Below are positions 1-9,959 of a stretch of DNA of 13,848 bases, in pieces. The stretch's first letter is position 1. Each line of letters begins with the position of its first letter. The position numbers were made by a program, and so were the translations under genes. Origin of the DNA: Pseudomonadota bacterium (lineage in GTDB: Bacteria > Myxococcota_A > Polyangia > Haliangiales > Haliangiaceae); the NCBI GenBank assembly GCA_023428295.1, contig JAEYYV010000338.1:1-13848 (forward strand), written 5' to 3'. The notes beneath the pieces are model-generated. The model was not told the DNA's origin and ran no database searches. It worked only from the letters and a program-made list of their open reading frames with translations.

Positions 1-72
1 CGTGGGCGGAGTCCCGCGTGGCTCGGCGCTACCGCATGCACAGACGACTGCGAGGACGAGTGAAGGACGCAC
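1..72 (-). CDS. Partial lipoprotein, N-terminus only (runs off left edge)
   Basis: Reading leftward from a GTG at 72-70, 24 open codons run to the window edge. They encode a short N-terminus MRPSLVLAVVC-ACGS followed by a Pro/Thr/Gly-rich stretch. This looks like a type II signal peptide: one Arg, a hydrophobic core at residues 5-12, and a lipobox-like V-C-A-C with the lipidated residue probably Cys13 (Cys11 is an alternative). The start was chosen because a TAGAAT hexamer lies 14 nt upstream on the same strand, matching the promoter geometry of other genes here. An in-frame ATG at 93-91 would add seven residues and spoil the signal peptide. The gene is divergent from the 508-aa gene at 112. 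Only the signal region is visible, so function cannot be given; with so few codons it could be a chance frame. Confidence 0.4.
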   Translation of the reverse strand, partial: MRPSLVLAVVCACGSAEPRGTPPT

Positions 73-80
73 GCGGAGCC

Positions 81-86
81 ATTCTA
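81..86 (-). promoter_or_regulatory. Putative -10 hexamer (TAGAAT) of the left-edge lipoprotein
   Basis: On the minus strand TAGAAT begins 14 nt before the GTG at 72. It fits the TAnnnT pattern found at similar distances before other genes in the window. No -35 element and no Shine-Dalgarno sequence are recognisable, so a leaderless or very short-leader transcript is inferred. It lies back to back with the plus-strand hexamer at 100-105. Confidence 0.35.
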
Positions 87-99
87 CGCACATGCGTGC

Positions 100-105
100 T
101 AGTTT
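100..105 (+). promoter_or_regulatory. Putative extended -10 (TGC-TAGTTT) of the 508-aa gene
   Basis: TAGTTT is preceded directly by TGC, giving an extended -10 motif, and begins 12 nt before the GTG at 112. The sequence CGTGCTA recurs at the same distance before the vWA gene (hexamer 6604-6609). A transcription start about 6-7 nt downstream of the hexamer would fall on or next to the start codon, so a leaderless mRNA is inferred. No ribosome binding site is visible. Confidence 0.5.
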
Positions 106-111
106 GGCTGC

Positions 112-1638
<1,527 letters not shown>

Positions 1639-1641
1639 TCG

Positions 1642-2841
1642 GTGGCCAAGCTCCACGTCAAAGACTTCCTCGCGAACTTCGTGCAGCCGCTCGTATCGGG
1701 CGGCGAGGTGCACGTCGGTGCGCCAATTCCGATGCCCGAGCTCGATCGCTGGGATCGCGAGCTGAACGATGCGAGCGTGGAGCAGGTCGATGTCGACGAC
1801 GCGCGCGTGTCCATCCTCTCGACGCTCGTGTGTCGCCCACCCGCGTTTCTCCTCGAGGCCGACGAGCTCGCGCTGTGCGCCGGCCTGCACAACGCGCTGT
1901 TCCTCGTGCATCCGCGCGCGGATCAATGGAGCGTCAGCGATCGCCAGCGGCGCAAGATCATCGATACCGCGCTCGCCATGGTGAGCCAGCCGCTCACGCG
2001 CAATCGCACGCGCGTGATGGCGCGCCACGCGCTGCTGCACAACCTCTTTCACCTCCGCCGCAAGGACGTCACCGTCTCGTGGTGGACGGGGCGCGCGCGC
2101 TTCCAAGGGCAAACGCCGCCGGCGCGCCTCACCGCGTGGAAGGGCATGCGCCGCGTGCGCGAAGAGGTGACCGAGGTCGACTTCGACGAGCTGCTCGCGG
2201 TTCCGGACACCGCGCCCATCGTCGCGACGCTCCTGCGTCGCACGCCGCTCACGCAGCTCCTCGATTCGCATCCCGGCGCACCACCGCTGCACTGGGAGGA
2301 CGCGGTGTTCATCCTGCGCGATCCAGAGCTCGCGCGCGCGGTCGCGCATCGCCTCGTGCCGGAGACAGGCGCGCGCGATCAAGTCGCGGGGCCCTCGCGC
2401 CTCGCCGCCGCGTTCGAGCAGATGCTCGAGCGTGCGCCCGACGAGGCCGACGTCCGCGCCGTGTCCGCGTTCCTCACGCACATCAATGCGCTCTACTGCC
2501 TCGCCGAGCTGAACCTGCGCGAGCCGGGCGCGAAGTCGCCGCTGATCTCGCAGCTGCTCGCGGCCGAGACGGCTGGTCAGCGCCCGCGCGGTCTCGCGAC
2601 GCTGTTCGCGCTACCGGGCGCGCTCGCGCTCGTGGATCCGCGCCTCGCGACGCCGCCGGGCATCGCGGAGACACCGCGCCTCGCGCAGCGATGGAAGGTG
2701 CATCGCGCGCAATCGGCCGAGCTCCTCGGTGACGCGACTATCGACGCGCTCGCGCAGCGGCTGCGGCGGCACTTTGGACGCGCAGCGCGCGATCCGTCAG
2801 AAGTGGTCGCGATCGCGGCTCCAGCTGCCGAGCCGACGTAG
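1642..2841 (+). CDS. Uncharacterised 399-aa helical protein, second gene of the unit
   Basis: I do not recognise this family. The GTG start lies three bases after the stop of the 508-aa gene, with no convincing Shine-Dalgarno sequence, so translational coupling is likely. The protein is soluble and probably largely alpha-helical: amphipathic Leu/Ala/Arg-rich stretches, no signal peptide, no membrane segment. Features seen include an aromatic Trp-Trp pair in the WWTGR segment near residue 148, a helical 'VMARHALLHNLFHLRRKD' stretch before it, and an Ala/Pro-rich C-terminus. No known enzyme motif is visible. Its last 104 bp overlap the 3' end of the convergent minus-strand lipoprotein gene. By context it may be an adaptor or structural partner of the MoxR/vWA/HEAT proteins encoded downstream; this is inference only. 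Confidence 0.85.
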   Translation: MAKLHVKDFLANFVQPLVSGGEVHVGAPIPMPELDRWDRELNDASVEQVDVDDARVSILSTLVCRPPAFLLEADELALCAGLHNALFLVHPRADQWSVSDRQRRKIIDTALAMVSQPLTRNRTRVMARHALLHNLFHLRRKDVTVSWWTGRARFQGQTPPARLTAWKGMRRVREEVTEVDFDELLAVPDTAPIVATLLRRTPLTQLLDSHPGAPPLHWEDAVFILRDPELARAVAHRLVPETGARDQVAGPSRLAAAFEQMLERAPDEADVRAVSAFLTHINALYCLAELNLREPGAKSPLISQLLAAETAGQRPRGLATLFALPGALALVDPRLATPPGIAETPRLAQRWKVHRAQSAELLGDATIDALAQRLRRHFGRAARDPSEVVAIAAPAAEPT

Positions 2842-3916
2842 CTCCCTGCAGGAACGTCGTGTCGAGGTTCTCGTCGTCGTAGGCGGTGAAGGACTTCGCT
2901 GTCGCGGCGGTGATTCGCCACGCGTCGTCGAAGCCCGGGATGTCGAGCGTCACGCTGATCTCCTTGTCGCCATCGATGTAGCCGCCGCTCGCGTGGATCG
3001 TCTGCGTGTTGTTTGCGCTCCCGGACGACAAGCGCAGCTCCGCGGTCGACTCGGGCAGGGCGCTCCACATCGCGCCGGTCTCGGTGAACACGATGCCCGA
3101 CAGGCGCGGCATGAGCGTGATCATCGCCGACGCCGCTCCCTCTTCGATCGGCGCCGTTCGCCGCGTCGTCGCCGTCGAGGCACGGATCTCGCTGAACTGG
3201 AAATCGATCACGTCCAAGAGAGAGCTCGGCAGCGCGTACACCGTGGTCCCGGGCCGCACGTAATCGGCGATGTCGTTGCCCGTGAACACCGACGAGATGG
3301 TCTCGATCGTCTCGTCGGTCATGGTGTTGCCGAGGATCACCGGCGTCGTCGCGTAGGCAGCACCACCCTGTGCGAGATCGATCGCGGGCACGGTCGTCGC
3401 TGCGTCCACGGAGATGTCGCGGCGCACGAGCGCCATGTTCGCTCCGAAAGCGACGAGGTCGTGCGGCCCGCTCGACACCGTGAGATCGAACATCCACGGC
3501 GCCGTCGTTCCCTCGGCGCGCGCCCCCATCTGCACCTCGCCAGGCTGCATCATCTCGCCGGTCACGGAGAAGGTCTGGATCGGGACATCGTCGCCGTTGA
3601 AGCAGAAGAAGAATGGCGCCGAGTCGAACCGCGTGCGCAGCTCGATCTGCGTGCGGTAGCCGTAGCTCGCGCTGCCGCACACCATGGCGATCGCGTGCTT
3701 GTTCGTCGCTTGGATGGAGTACTTGTTGTCCGCGCTCGTGGGCACGGCGGACCACGTGCCGTCGTTGTCCGCAAACGCGACGAGCAGCGGCGTGTCGCCA
3801 CGCACCTCGAAGCCGACCGGATAGCGCAACACCTCGGGTGCATCCGGCGTCGTGTTCCTTTCGCCGCCATCATCGCCACACGCAGCGAGCGCGATCACCA
3901 TCCACGTCATTCGCAT
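2738..3916 (-). CDS. Putative lipoprotein, 392 aa
   Basis: The N-terminus MRMTWMVIALAACGDDGG is a short signal peptide ending in a clean lipobox L-A-A-C, with Cys13 as the lipidated residue followed by an Asp/Gly linker, so export and lipid anchoring are expected. The mature part is acidic, rich in Thr, Ala and Gly, and looks like beta-sandwich surface or periplasmic material; I see no enzyme motif. The last 34 or so residues are Ala/Arg/Ser-rich and lie opposite the 3' end of the 399-aa gene; they may be read-through after loss of an earlier stop. The start has TAGAGA 12 nt upstream, preceded by TGC; the GAGAT within it could alternatively act as a weak ribosome binding site. The gene interrupts the plus-strand series and need not belong to it. 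Confidence 0.82.
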   Translation of the reverse strand: MRMTWMVIALAACGDDGGERNTTPDAPEVLRYPVGFEVRGDTPLLVAFADNDGTWSAVPTSADNKYSIQATNKHAIAMVCGSASYGYRTQIELRTRFDSAPFFFCFNGDDVPIQTFSVTGEMMQPGEVQMGARAEGTTAPWMFDLTVSSGPHDLVAFGANMALVRRDISVDAATTVPAIDLAQGGAAYATTPVILGNTMTDETIETISSVFTGNDIADYVRPGTTVYALPSSLLDVIDFQFSEIRASTATTRRTAPIEEGAASAMITLMPRLSGIVFTETGAMWSALPESTAELRLSSGSANNTQTIHASGGYIDGDKEISVTLDIPGFDDAWRITAATAKSFTAYDDENLDTTFLQGATSARQLEPRSRPLLTDRALRVQSAAAAAARARR

Positions 3917-3922
3917 CCGTCA

Positions 3923-3928
3923 TCTCTA
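3923..3928 (-). promoter_or_regulatory. Putative extended -10 (TGC-TAGAGA) of the minus-strand lipoprotein
   Basis: Read on the minus strand, TGC-TAGAGA begins 12 nt before the ATG at 3916. The last base departs from the TAnnnT consensus, but the TGC prefix and distance match the hexamers at 100 and 6604. The GAGA part could also serve as a ribosome binding site, so the assignment is uncertain. Confidence 0.3.
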
Positions 3929-4012
3929 GCAAAGACGACGACGCGACGGGCTCAGAACCCGCACCGCACCGCCATAAGCGCCCGCCAGCCTAGATCGCGG
4001 TCGGTTTTCGGG

Positions 4013-4018
4013 TAATGT
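4013..4018 (+). promoter_or_regulatory. Putative -10 hexamer (TAATGT) of the MoxR gene
   Basis: TAATGT begins 18 nt before the ATG at 4031, inside the 114-bp divergent gap between the minus-strand lipoprotein and the MoxR gene. The expected transcription start would leave only a few untranslated bases. No Shine-Dalgarno sequence is seen in the C-rich stretch before the ATG, and no clear -35 element. Confidence 0.4.
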
Positions 4019-4030
4019 GACCCCGCCTGC

Positions 4031-5260
<1,230 letters not shown>

Positions 5261-5281
5261 CCGCTCCGAACGATCGCTTGT

Positions 5282-5298
5282 TGATCGCTAGTCGATCA
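5282..5298. terminator. Small inverted repeat between convergent MoxR and DUF1993 genes
   Basis: TGATCG and CGATCA form a perfect 6-bp inverted repeat around a 5-nt loop that contains the DUF1993 stop codon. The gap between the convergent stops is only 27 bp, so a short bidirectional hairpin is plausible. There is no T-run on either side and the stem is weak; GATCGCT also repeats directly at 5272 and 5283. It may be coincidental. Confidence 0.2.
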
Positions 5299-5797
5299 GC
5301 GTGAGGGAGCCGATCGCGTCCGGCTTCCCGAGCGGGACGCCATTGTGGCGCAGGATCGCGTACGCGGTCGTGTAGTGAAAGTGGAAGTTCACGAGCGCGT
5401 ACTGGTCGAGGTAATCGCCACCGCGCATGCCGCGACCGCCCATCCACTGGTGCGAGACGCGCCGCTCCTCGGCGCCGCCAAAGTCCTCGCGCGTGAACGT
5501 CGCGAGGTAGTCGGCCAGCGTCTGGAGGCGCGCGCGCGCGTCGGCGATCGTCTTCTCGGTGTCGGGGTGCGACGGCGGCTCTTTGCCCGTCAGCTTCGCC
5601 ACGGTGAACTTCGCCTGATCGCAGGCCGCTTGGATCTGGCGAATCAGCGGGTACTGATCCGGCGCGAGGCGCGCTTGCAGGAGCGTCTCCGGATCGAACT
5701 TCTTCGTCGCTGCGTACTCGACGGCTTTATCGAGCCACCGGTCCATCTGTTTCAGGAGCTTCGTGAAGATCGGGACCGTCGCGTCGTACAGGTTCAT
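5288..5797 (-). CDS. DUF1993 family protein (DinB/YfiT-like four-helix bundle)
   Basis: This 169-aa protein matches my recollection of the DUF1993 family in length and layout: an N-terminal helix with the sequence YDATVPIFTKLLKQMDRWLDK, a central segment with KFDPETLLQARLAPDQYPL, and a C-terminal helix carrying His139, His141 and His151 in FHFHYTTAYAILRHNG. The family belongs to the DinB-like helical bundles, many of which bind metal through His residues and act in thiol or stress chemistry, but no reaction is established for DUF1993. It is cytosolic. It lies 10 bp downstream of the phosphatase-fold gene on the same strand, yet appears to have its own promoter whose TA overlaps the upstream stop codon. 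It is convergent with MoxR. Confidence 0.88.
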   Translation of the reverse strand: MNLYDATVPIFTKLLKQMDRWLDKAVEYAATKKFDPETLLQARLAPDQYPLIRQIQAACDQAKFTVAKLTGKEPPSHPDTEKTIADARARLQTLADYLATFTREDFGGAEERRVSHQWMGGRGMRGGDYLDQYALVNFHFHYTTAYAILRHNGVPLGKPDAIGSLTLID

Positions 5798-5804
5798 ACG
5801 CGCG

Positions 5805-5810
5805 ACACTA
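5805..5810 (-). promoter_or_regulatory. Putative -10 hexamer (TAGTGT) of the DUF1993 gene
   Basis: Read on the minus strand, TAGTGT begins 13 nt before the ATG at 5797. The TAG at 5810-5808 is at the same time the stop codon of the upstream phosphatase-fold gene. There is no Shine-Dalgarno sequence in the GCG-rich stretch before the ATG, so a leaderless transcript starting here is inferred. Confidence 0.4.
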
Positions 5811-6542
5811 CCGCACCGGCACGGCGCGCGTGCGGCCGAGCGTCACCACGACGGGCCGATGATCCGACGCTCCCGCATCGAGGACGTGTGCGCTTGTCGC
5901 GGTGAACGCGTTGTCGACGACGATATGATCGATGTCCATCGACAGCGCGCTGACCTTCTTGCCGCCCACGGAGATCACGTGGTGCCAGCTCGTCGGGCCC
6001 TTGGTCTCGATGCGCGCGAGACCTCGGTCGGCGAGAAACTCGACGGCCTTTCCTGTCGGCAGCTCGTTGAAGTCACCGGCGACGATCGTCGGAAGCGAGC
6101 GTGCGAGCTTCTTCCAGTAGGTCTGGATCTCGCGCAGGCGGATCGGTGGTGTGGTTTGCCAGCCGAGCGCCCAGTTGCCCTTGTCGATGTTGGGGCGCAA
6201 GTGCACGTGAAGGATCTGCACGTCGCCGAGCGGTGAGTCCACGACGAGCCGTTCGGCGGGGAAGTAGCCGCCGCTGGGTGGCGAGTACAGCTCGCTCGAG
6301 CGGATCGGATGCTTCGAGAGAACCGCGAGCCCGCCCGCGCGCGCCGGGTAGAACGTGCGGTGCGGATAGCTCTTCGCGAACCGACTCTCGAGGCGCGTCT
6401 TCCACGCGTCCGTGATCTCTTGCAGCAACACGATGTCCACGTCCGCCGCCGCGATCGCGTCGATCGAGAGCTGGGGATCGGGGTTTCCGTAGTTGACGTT
6501 GTACGTCATCACCGCGAACAGCATCGGGAGCATCACCGCCAT
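5808..6542 (-). CDS. Endonuclease/exonuclease/phosphatase (EEP) superfamily enzyme
   Basis: A 244-aa EEP-fold, Mg-dependent phosphoesterase. The signature residues are all visible: TYNVNYG with Asn15, catalytic metal ligand Glu42 in LLQE, HVHLRP with His112/His114, GDFNE with Asp157 and Asn159, MDIDHI with Asp205, and SDHRPV with Asp227-His228. Relatives cleave phosphodiesters or phosphomonoesters in DNA, nucleotides, phosphoinositides or sphingolipids; the substrate cannot be told from the sequence. The N-terminus before the fold is only about 10 hydrophobic residues with several Met codons, so the true start may be Met4, Met7 or Met12. A weak leader-like stretch is possible but too short for a clear signal peptide. 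The gene is divergent from the vWA gene (73-bp gap) and probably unrelated to it. Confidence 0.92.
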   Translation of the reverse strand: MAVMLPMLFAVMTYNVNYGNPDPQLSIDAIAAADVDIVLLQEITDAWKTRLESRFAKSYPHRTFYPARAGGLAVLSKHPIRSSELYSPPSGGYFPAERLVVDSPLGDVQILHVHLRPNIDKGNWALGWQTTPPIRLREIQTYWKKLARSLPTIVAGDFNELPTGKAVEFLADRGLARIETKGPTSWHHVISVGGKKVSALSMDIDHIVVDNAFTATSAHVLDAGASDHRPVVVTLGRTRAVPVR

Positions 6543-6603
6543 GAGGGTGGCGCGGATTCTCGGTGAGGCAAGCTAGTGGCGCCACGCCGATCGACGCGCG
6601 TGC

Positions 6604-6609
6604 TACGTT
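6604..6609 (+). promoter_or_regulatory. Putative extended -10 (TGC-TACGTT) of the vWA operon
   Basis: TACGTT preceded by TGC begins 12 nt before the GTG at 6616. The CGTGCTA core and the distance are the same as before the 508-aa gene (hexamer 100-105), suggesting the two units share a promoter type. No Shine-Dalgarno sequence precedes the GTG, so leaderless translation of the vWA mRNA is inferred. Confidence 0.5.
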
Positions 6610-6615
6610 CCGACC

Positions 6616-8139
6616 GTGCCTATCCCCGCGGAACGACGACGGAGCTTCCTCGCTCGCCAGGTCGCGACGATGGCTCTCTCGCACGTCCAGGTGGAGACAC
6701 CGATGGCGCTCGTTCGCGCCGCCGCGTGGAGCAATTCGCTCGCTCGCATGGGCGTGCACCTGCCGCTGTTCATGATCCACGACATCGGCGTGATGCTGTC
6801 GATGACGCGCGGCGCCGGCGGTTACACCATTCGCGCCCGCGAGTCGCAGCTCGCGCGCATCCAGCTGCCGCCGCAGATCAAGATCGATCTCGGCAAGTAC
6901 CGTCAGCTGCTCGACAACATCGCCGCGTCGGAGGTGACCGAGCGGCTCGCGGGGCTTCGCCTGCGCGACGAGATGGTCGCCGTGCTGCTCTCGCGCATCC
7001 TGGGCGACACGTACAACCGCTGGCGTGATCGCTCCAAGAGTGCTGGCGCCGAGCCGCTCCCGCTCGATCTCGGAATTCTCGGAGAGATCGACTATGCGGA
7101 TCACTTCCGCGACTTCGATCCGCGTGGACTGTGGGGATTTGTCGAGCACGCGGTCGCGCAGTCGATGCATATCTACACGCAGGTCGAGCTGATCGATCTC
7201 GATACGGTGCGCCTGCTCGGTCTGTTCAAGGAGGACAGCGCGTCGGGCTCCGAGGCGCTCGGCGGTGCGATCGATCTCGTCGATCTGTTCGCCGCGCTCG
7301 GCTCGCCCGAGGCGAACGACGTCGCCAACTTCTCGCTGGACCTCTTGCCGAGCGTGCTGGAGACGCGCCGCTCGACGGGCGCGCAGACGTTCGCCGTGGA
7401 TGGCTACGCGTCGATCGAGCGCAAAGGCAATATCGACTCGCTCGTGTTGTCCGAGCTCGCATACGACCGCGAGATCTTCGAGCAGAAGGTCGTCGACGCG
7501 GAGCTGCTCTACTACGGCCGCGAGAAGCAGCGCGAGGACGAGCGCCGCCTGCAGTACCTGTTGATCGATTGCAGCGCCTCGATGCGCGGGCAGCGCCAGG
7601 TGTTCGCGCGCGGTCTCGCGCTCGCGCTGATCAAGAAGCTCACGCTCGAAGGTGACGAGATCTGGGTGCGCTTCTTCGATTCGCGCCTGCACGAGACCAT
7701 CAAGATCGGCCGCTCGGGCCAGGTGCCGGTGCCGTACCTCTTGAGCTTCCGCAGCGAGCGTGGCCGCAACTACGGCAAGGTGTTTCGCCAGCTCAACGTG
7801 GAGGTCACGCGCTTGCGCCGCGAGCAGAAGCGTCGTGTCGTTCTGTACACGATCACGCACGGCCAGTGTCACATCGAGCCCGAGCTCATGTCCTCGCTCA
7901 AGCAGCAGGCGTTCCTCTACGGCGTGGTCGTGTTGCCGTCGAGCGATCAGCTCCCCGAGTTCGTCTCGATGCTCGATCGCCAACAGATCGTGACGGGCGA
8001 AGCATTGACCAATCGCGCCGAGCGCCAGCGCCGCGCCCTCGACATCATCGGCGATGCGGGCCGCACGCGGAAGTCGCAAGGCGAGCAGCCGTCGATGGAT
8101 CCCGCGACGAGCCGCAAGATGAACGTGGTGAGGGGCTAA
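6616..8139 (+). CDS. vWA-domain protein, partner of MoxR ATPase
   Basis: A 507-aa soluble protein with a roughly 300-residue N-terminal helical region and a C-terminal von Willebrand A domain (about 312-470). The first MIDAS motif is intact, D318-C-S320-A-S322. The other two metal-binding positions look altered: the loop that usually carries Thr reads GRNYG (383-387), and the usual Asp of the fifth strand is replaced by His415 in YTITHGQ. Metal binding may therefore be weak or different. Such vWA proteins act as adaptors that bring clients to MoxR ATPases. The GTG start is placed by the hexamer at 6604; Met19 is an alternative. The TPR-HEAT gene begins on the base after its stop codon, so the two are translationally coupled. 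No signal peptide or membrane segment is seen. Confidence 0.93.
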   Translation: MPIPAERRRSFLARQVATMALSHVQVETPMALVRAAAWSNSLARMGVHLPLFMIHDIGVMLSMTRGAGGYTIRARESQLARIQLPPQIKIDLGKYRQLLDNIAASEVTERLAGLRLRDEMVAVLLSRILGDTYNRWRDRSKSAGAEPLPLDLGILGEIDYADHFRDFDPRGLWGFVEHAVAQSMHIYTQVELIDLDTVRLLGLFKEDSASGSEALGGAIDLVDLFAALGSPEANDVANFSLDLLPSVLETRRSTGAQTFAVDGYASIERKGNIDSLVLSELAYDREIFEQKVVDAELLYYGREKQREDERRLQYLLIDCSASMRGQRQVFARGLALALIKKLTLEGDEIWVRFFDSRLHETIKIGRSGQVPVPYLLSFRSERGRNYGKVFRQLNVEVTRLRREQKRRVVLYTITHGQCHIEPELMSSLKQQAFLYGVVVLPSSDQLPEFVSMLDRQQIVTGEALTNRAERQRRALDIIGDAGRTRKSQGEQPSMDPATSRKMNVVRG

Positions 8140-9951
8140 GTGGCTCGCAGGACGTTCAACAGCATCGAGTCGACGGCGGATCAAGCGGAGGCGCTCGTCC
8201 AACAGGGCCGCTGGGTCGAGGCCGAGCGTCACTACCGCGAGCTCATCGGCCAGACGCACGTCATCAACTACGAGTACGACGATTGGTTGCGTCGCCTCGG
8301 CGAGATCTATCGCCACCTGAACCGGCCGCGCGAGGCCGCGTTCGTCTATCTGTATCTGCACTACTTCGATCAGGCGCGCGCGCAGCTCTCGGGCGAAGAG
8401 CACATCGGTCTGCGTGCTCGCCTCGCCGAGCTCGACAAGAAGTGGACCGATGCGGCGCACCTCTACCAGCAGGCAAAGCTGCCGGTGCACGCCGCTGTCG
8501 CGTTCGAGCGCGCGAAGCAGTTCACCGAAGCCACCGCCGCATGGAAGGGGCTCGTGCACGCGCCTGGCCTCGGTCAACGCCCCTACGAGGCGGCGCTCGT
8601 GCACTTCAACTACGGCCTCGCCGCGGTCCGCCTCGACGCGCAGTCCGCCGAAGCTCGCCGCGCGCTGATCGAGAGCCAGCGCAAGCTCGAGCAAGTCGCC
8701 GATGACTTCGAGCAAGCGGGCGAGCTCGAGCGCGCGTTCGATTGCTTTCAGATCCTGCTCAAGCTCGGCAAGGAGAGCGCGCAGTTCGAGAACCTCGCCG
8801 AGGGCTACGTCAACTGCATCCGCGTGCTGCGCGACGACAACCTGAAGTTCTACGTCCTGCAGTACTACGAGGACTTCATCAAGCTCGCGCTCGAGCGCAG
8901 CGAGCTACATGCCGCGGCCACGCTGTATCAAGAGGCAGCCGCGTTCGCTGCGCGTGCGGGCCTCCCGTACGATCGCCACTACCAGCACAAGAGCGCGCTC
9001 ACGTGGATGCGCTGCGCGGACAAGTTCGTCGAGTCTGGCGTACCGGTGCAGATGACGGAGAACGCGCTGCTCGCGGCGGCGTCACAGCACTCTGCCGTCG
9101 GTGACTATCCCGCGGTTCGCGAGTGCTTCGAGAGGCTCGCCGGTCTCGAGCTTCCCGATCGCGCGAAGAAGCGGTTCTCGACGATCGCGCAGCGCTACAA
9201 GGGCCTCGCCGCGCCGCCCGTCGAGCTGCCTGGCTTGCCGGACTACCTGAAGCAGCAGCACGCGTACGCGGACATCTGGTTCGTCGATCTCCTCGAGTGG
9301 GAGATGGACGGCGATCCGTTCGCTGTCGCTGCTTCGATCGTTGGCGACCTGCGCTATCCCAACGGCATTCGCCGCCGCGCGCTCGTCGTGCTGCTCACGC
9401 TCGCAGACGCGCAAGCGCGCAAGCAGGATGCAGAGACCGAGACGCTGGTGCACGTGGCCGAGCTGCTCGGCGAGCTCCAATCGTACGCGGCGCTCTCGCC
9501 GCTCGAGAAGCTGTTCGGATCGCAGGACCCGGTGATTCGCCGCGCCGCCGTTCGCGCGCTGCGCTTCCTCTACTTCAAGCGGTCCTTCGTGATCGTCCGC
9601 AAAGCACTCGCCGACGCCGACGCGCAGGTTCGCGAAGCCGCGCTCGTGGCGATCAGCGGCTTGCACTTCCCGCACGCGTTCAACCCGCTCGCGCGCATCT
9701 ATCGCGAGAGCAACGATCCGCGGGTGCGCACCAGCGCGCTGCAATCGATCGGCAAGATCCAGACGGTGGAGGCGGGCGAGTTCCTCGTCATGGTGCTCCG
9801 CCAGGAGGGTGGCAACCTGCGCGAAGCCGCGTACCAATCGCTCGCGCAGATGGACAATGCCGACGTGATTCCCATCCTGCGCCAGCACCACGAGATCGAG
9901 ACGAATCCGCAGGTGCGCGACACACTCGGCGAGCTGTTGCGCCGACATTAG
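8140..9951 (+). CDS. TPR-HEAT solenoid protein, 603 aa
   Basis: A large all-helical repeat protein. Residues about 6-330 resemble TPR/SNAP-like helical hairpins (for example EALVQQGRWVEAERHYREL near the start and ELHAAATLYQEAAAFAARAG in the middle). Residues about 440-603 are HEAT repeats with the D-x-x-V-R-x-x-A-L pattern at 463-474, 494-505, 526-537, 558-568 and 589-599. Between them is a linker with Pro-rich and Trp-rich segments (around 365-395). No catalytic motif is present; the role is probably scaffold or client binding. The GTG start immediately follows the TAA of the vWA gene with no gap and no ribosome binding site, so it depends on coupling. Together with the vWA and MoxR genes it defines the core of the candidate system. 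Confidence 0.93.
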   Translation: MARRTFNSIESTADQAEALVQQGRWVEAERHYRELIGQTHVINYEYDDWLRRLGEIYRHLNRPREAAFVYLYLHYFDQARAQLSGEEHIGLRARLAELDKKWTDAAHLYQQAKLPVHAAVAFERAKQFTEATAAWKGLVHAPGLGQRPYEAALVHFNYGLAAVRLDAQSAEARRALIESQRKLEQVADDFEQAGELERAFDCFQILLKLGKESAQFENLAEGYVNCIRVLRDDNLKFYVLQYYEDFIKLALERSELHAAATLYQEAAAFAARAGLPYDRHYQHKSALTWMRCADKFVESGVPVQMTENALLAAASQHSAVGDYPAVRECFERLAGLELPDRAKKRFSTIAQRYKGLAAPPVELPGLPDYLKQQHAYADIWFVDLLEWEMDGDPFAVAASIVGDLRYPNGIRRRALVVLLTLADAQARKQDAETETLVHVAELLGELQSYAALSPLEKLFGSQDPVIRRAAVRALRFLYFKRSFVIVRKALADADAQVREAALVAISGLHFPHAFNPLARIYRESNDPRVRTSALQSIGKIQTVEAGEFLVMVLRQEGGNLREAAYQSLAQMDNADVIPILRQHHEIETNPQVRDTLGELLRRH

Positions 9952-9959
9952 AGAGACGT

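Noticed and set aside
2729..4015. 428-codon plus-strand frame opposite the minus-strand lipoprotein
   Set aside because: Arg/His-rich antisense translation; the minus strand has a clean lipoprotein signal peptide instead.
6073..8715. 880-codon open frame on the minus strand opposite the vWA gene and the start of the TPR-HEAT gene
   Set aside because: It is rich in Arg, Glu, Val, Leu, Asp and His, as expected of the antisense of G+C-biased codons, and it overlaps a real vWA domain and the phosphatase-fold gene. No domain or start signal supports it.
9123..9959. Upstream extension of the decarboxylase frame
   Set aside because: The segment is an out-of-frame shadow of the TPR-HEAT gene; the Rossmann motif begins eight residues after the ATG at 9960, which has a GAGAG ribosome binding site.
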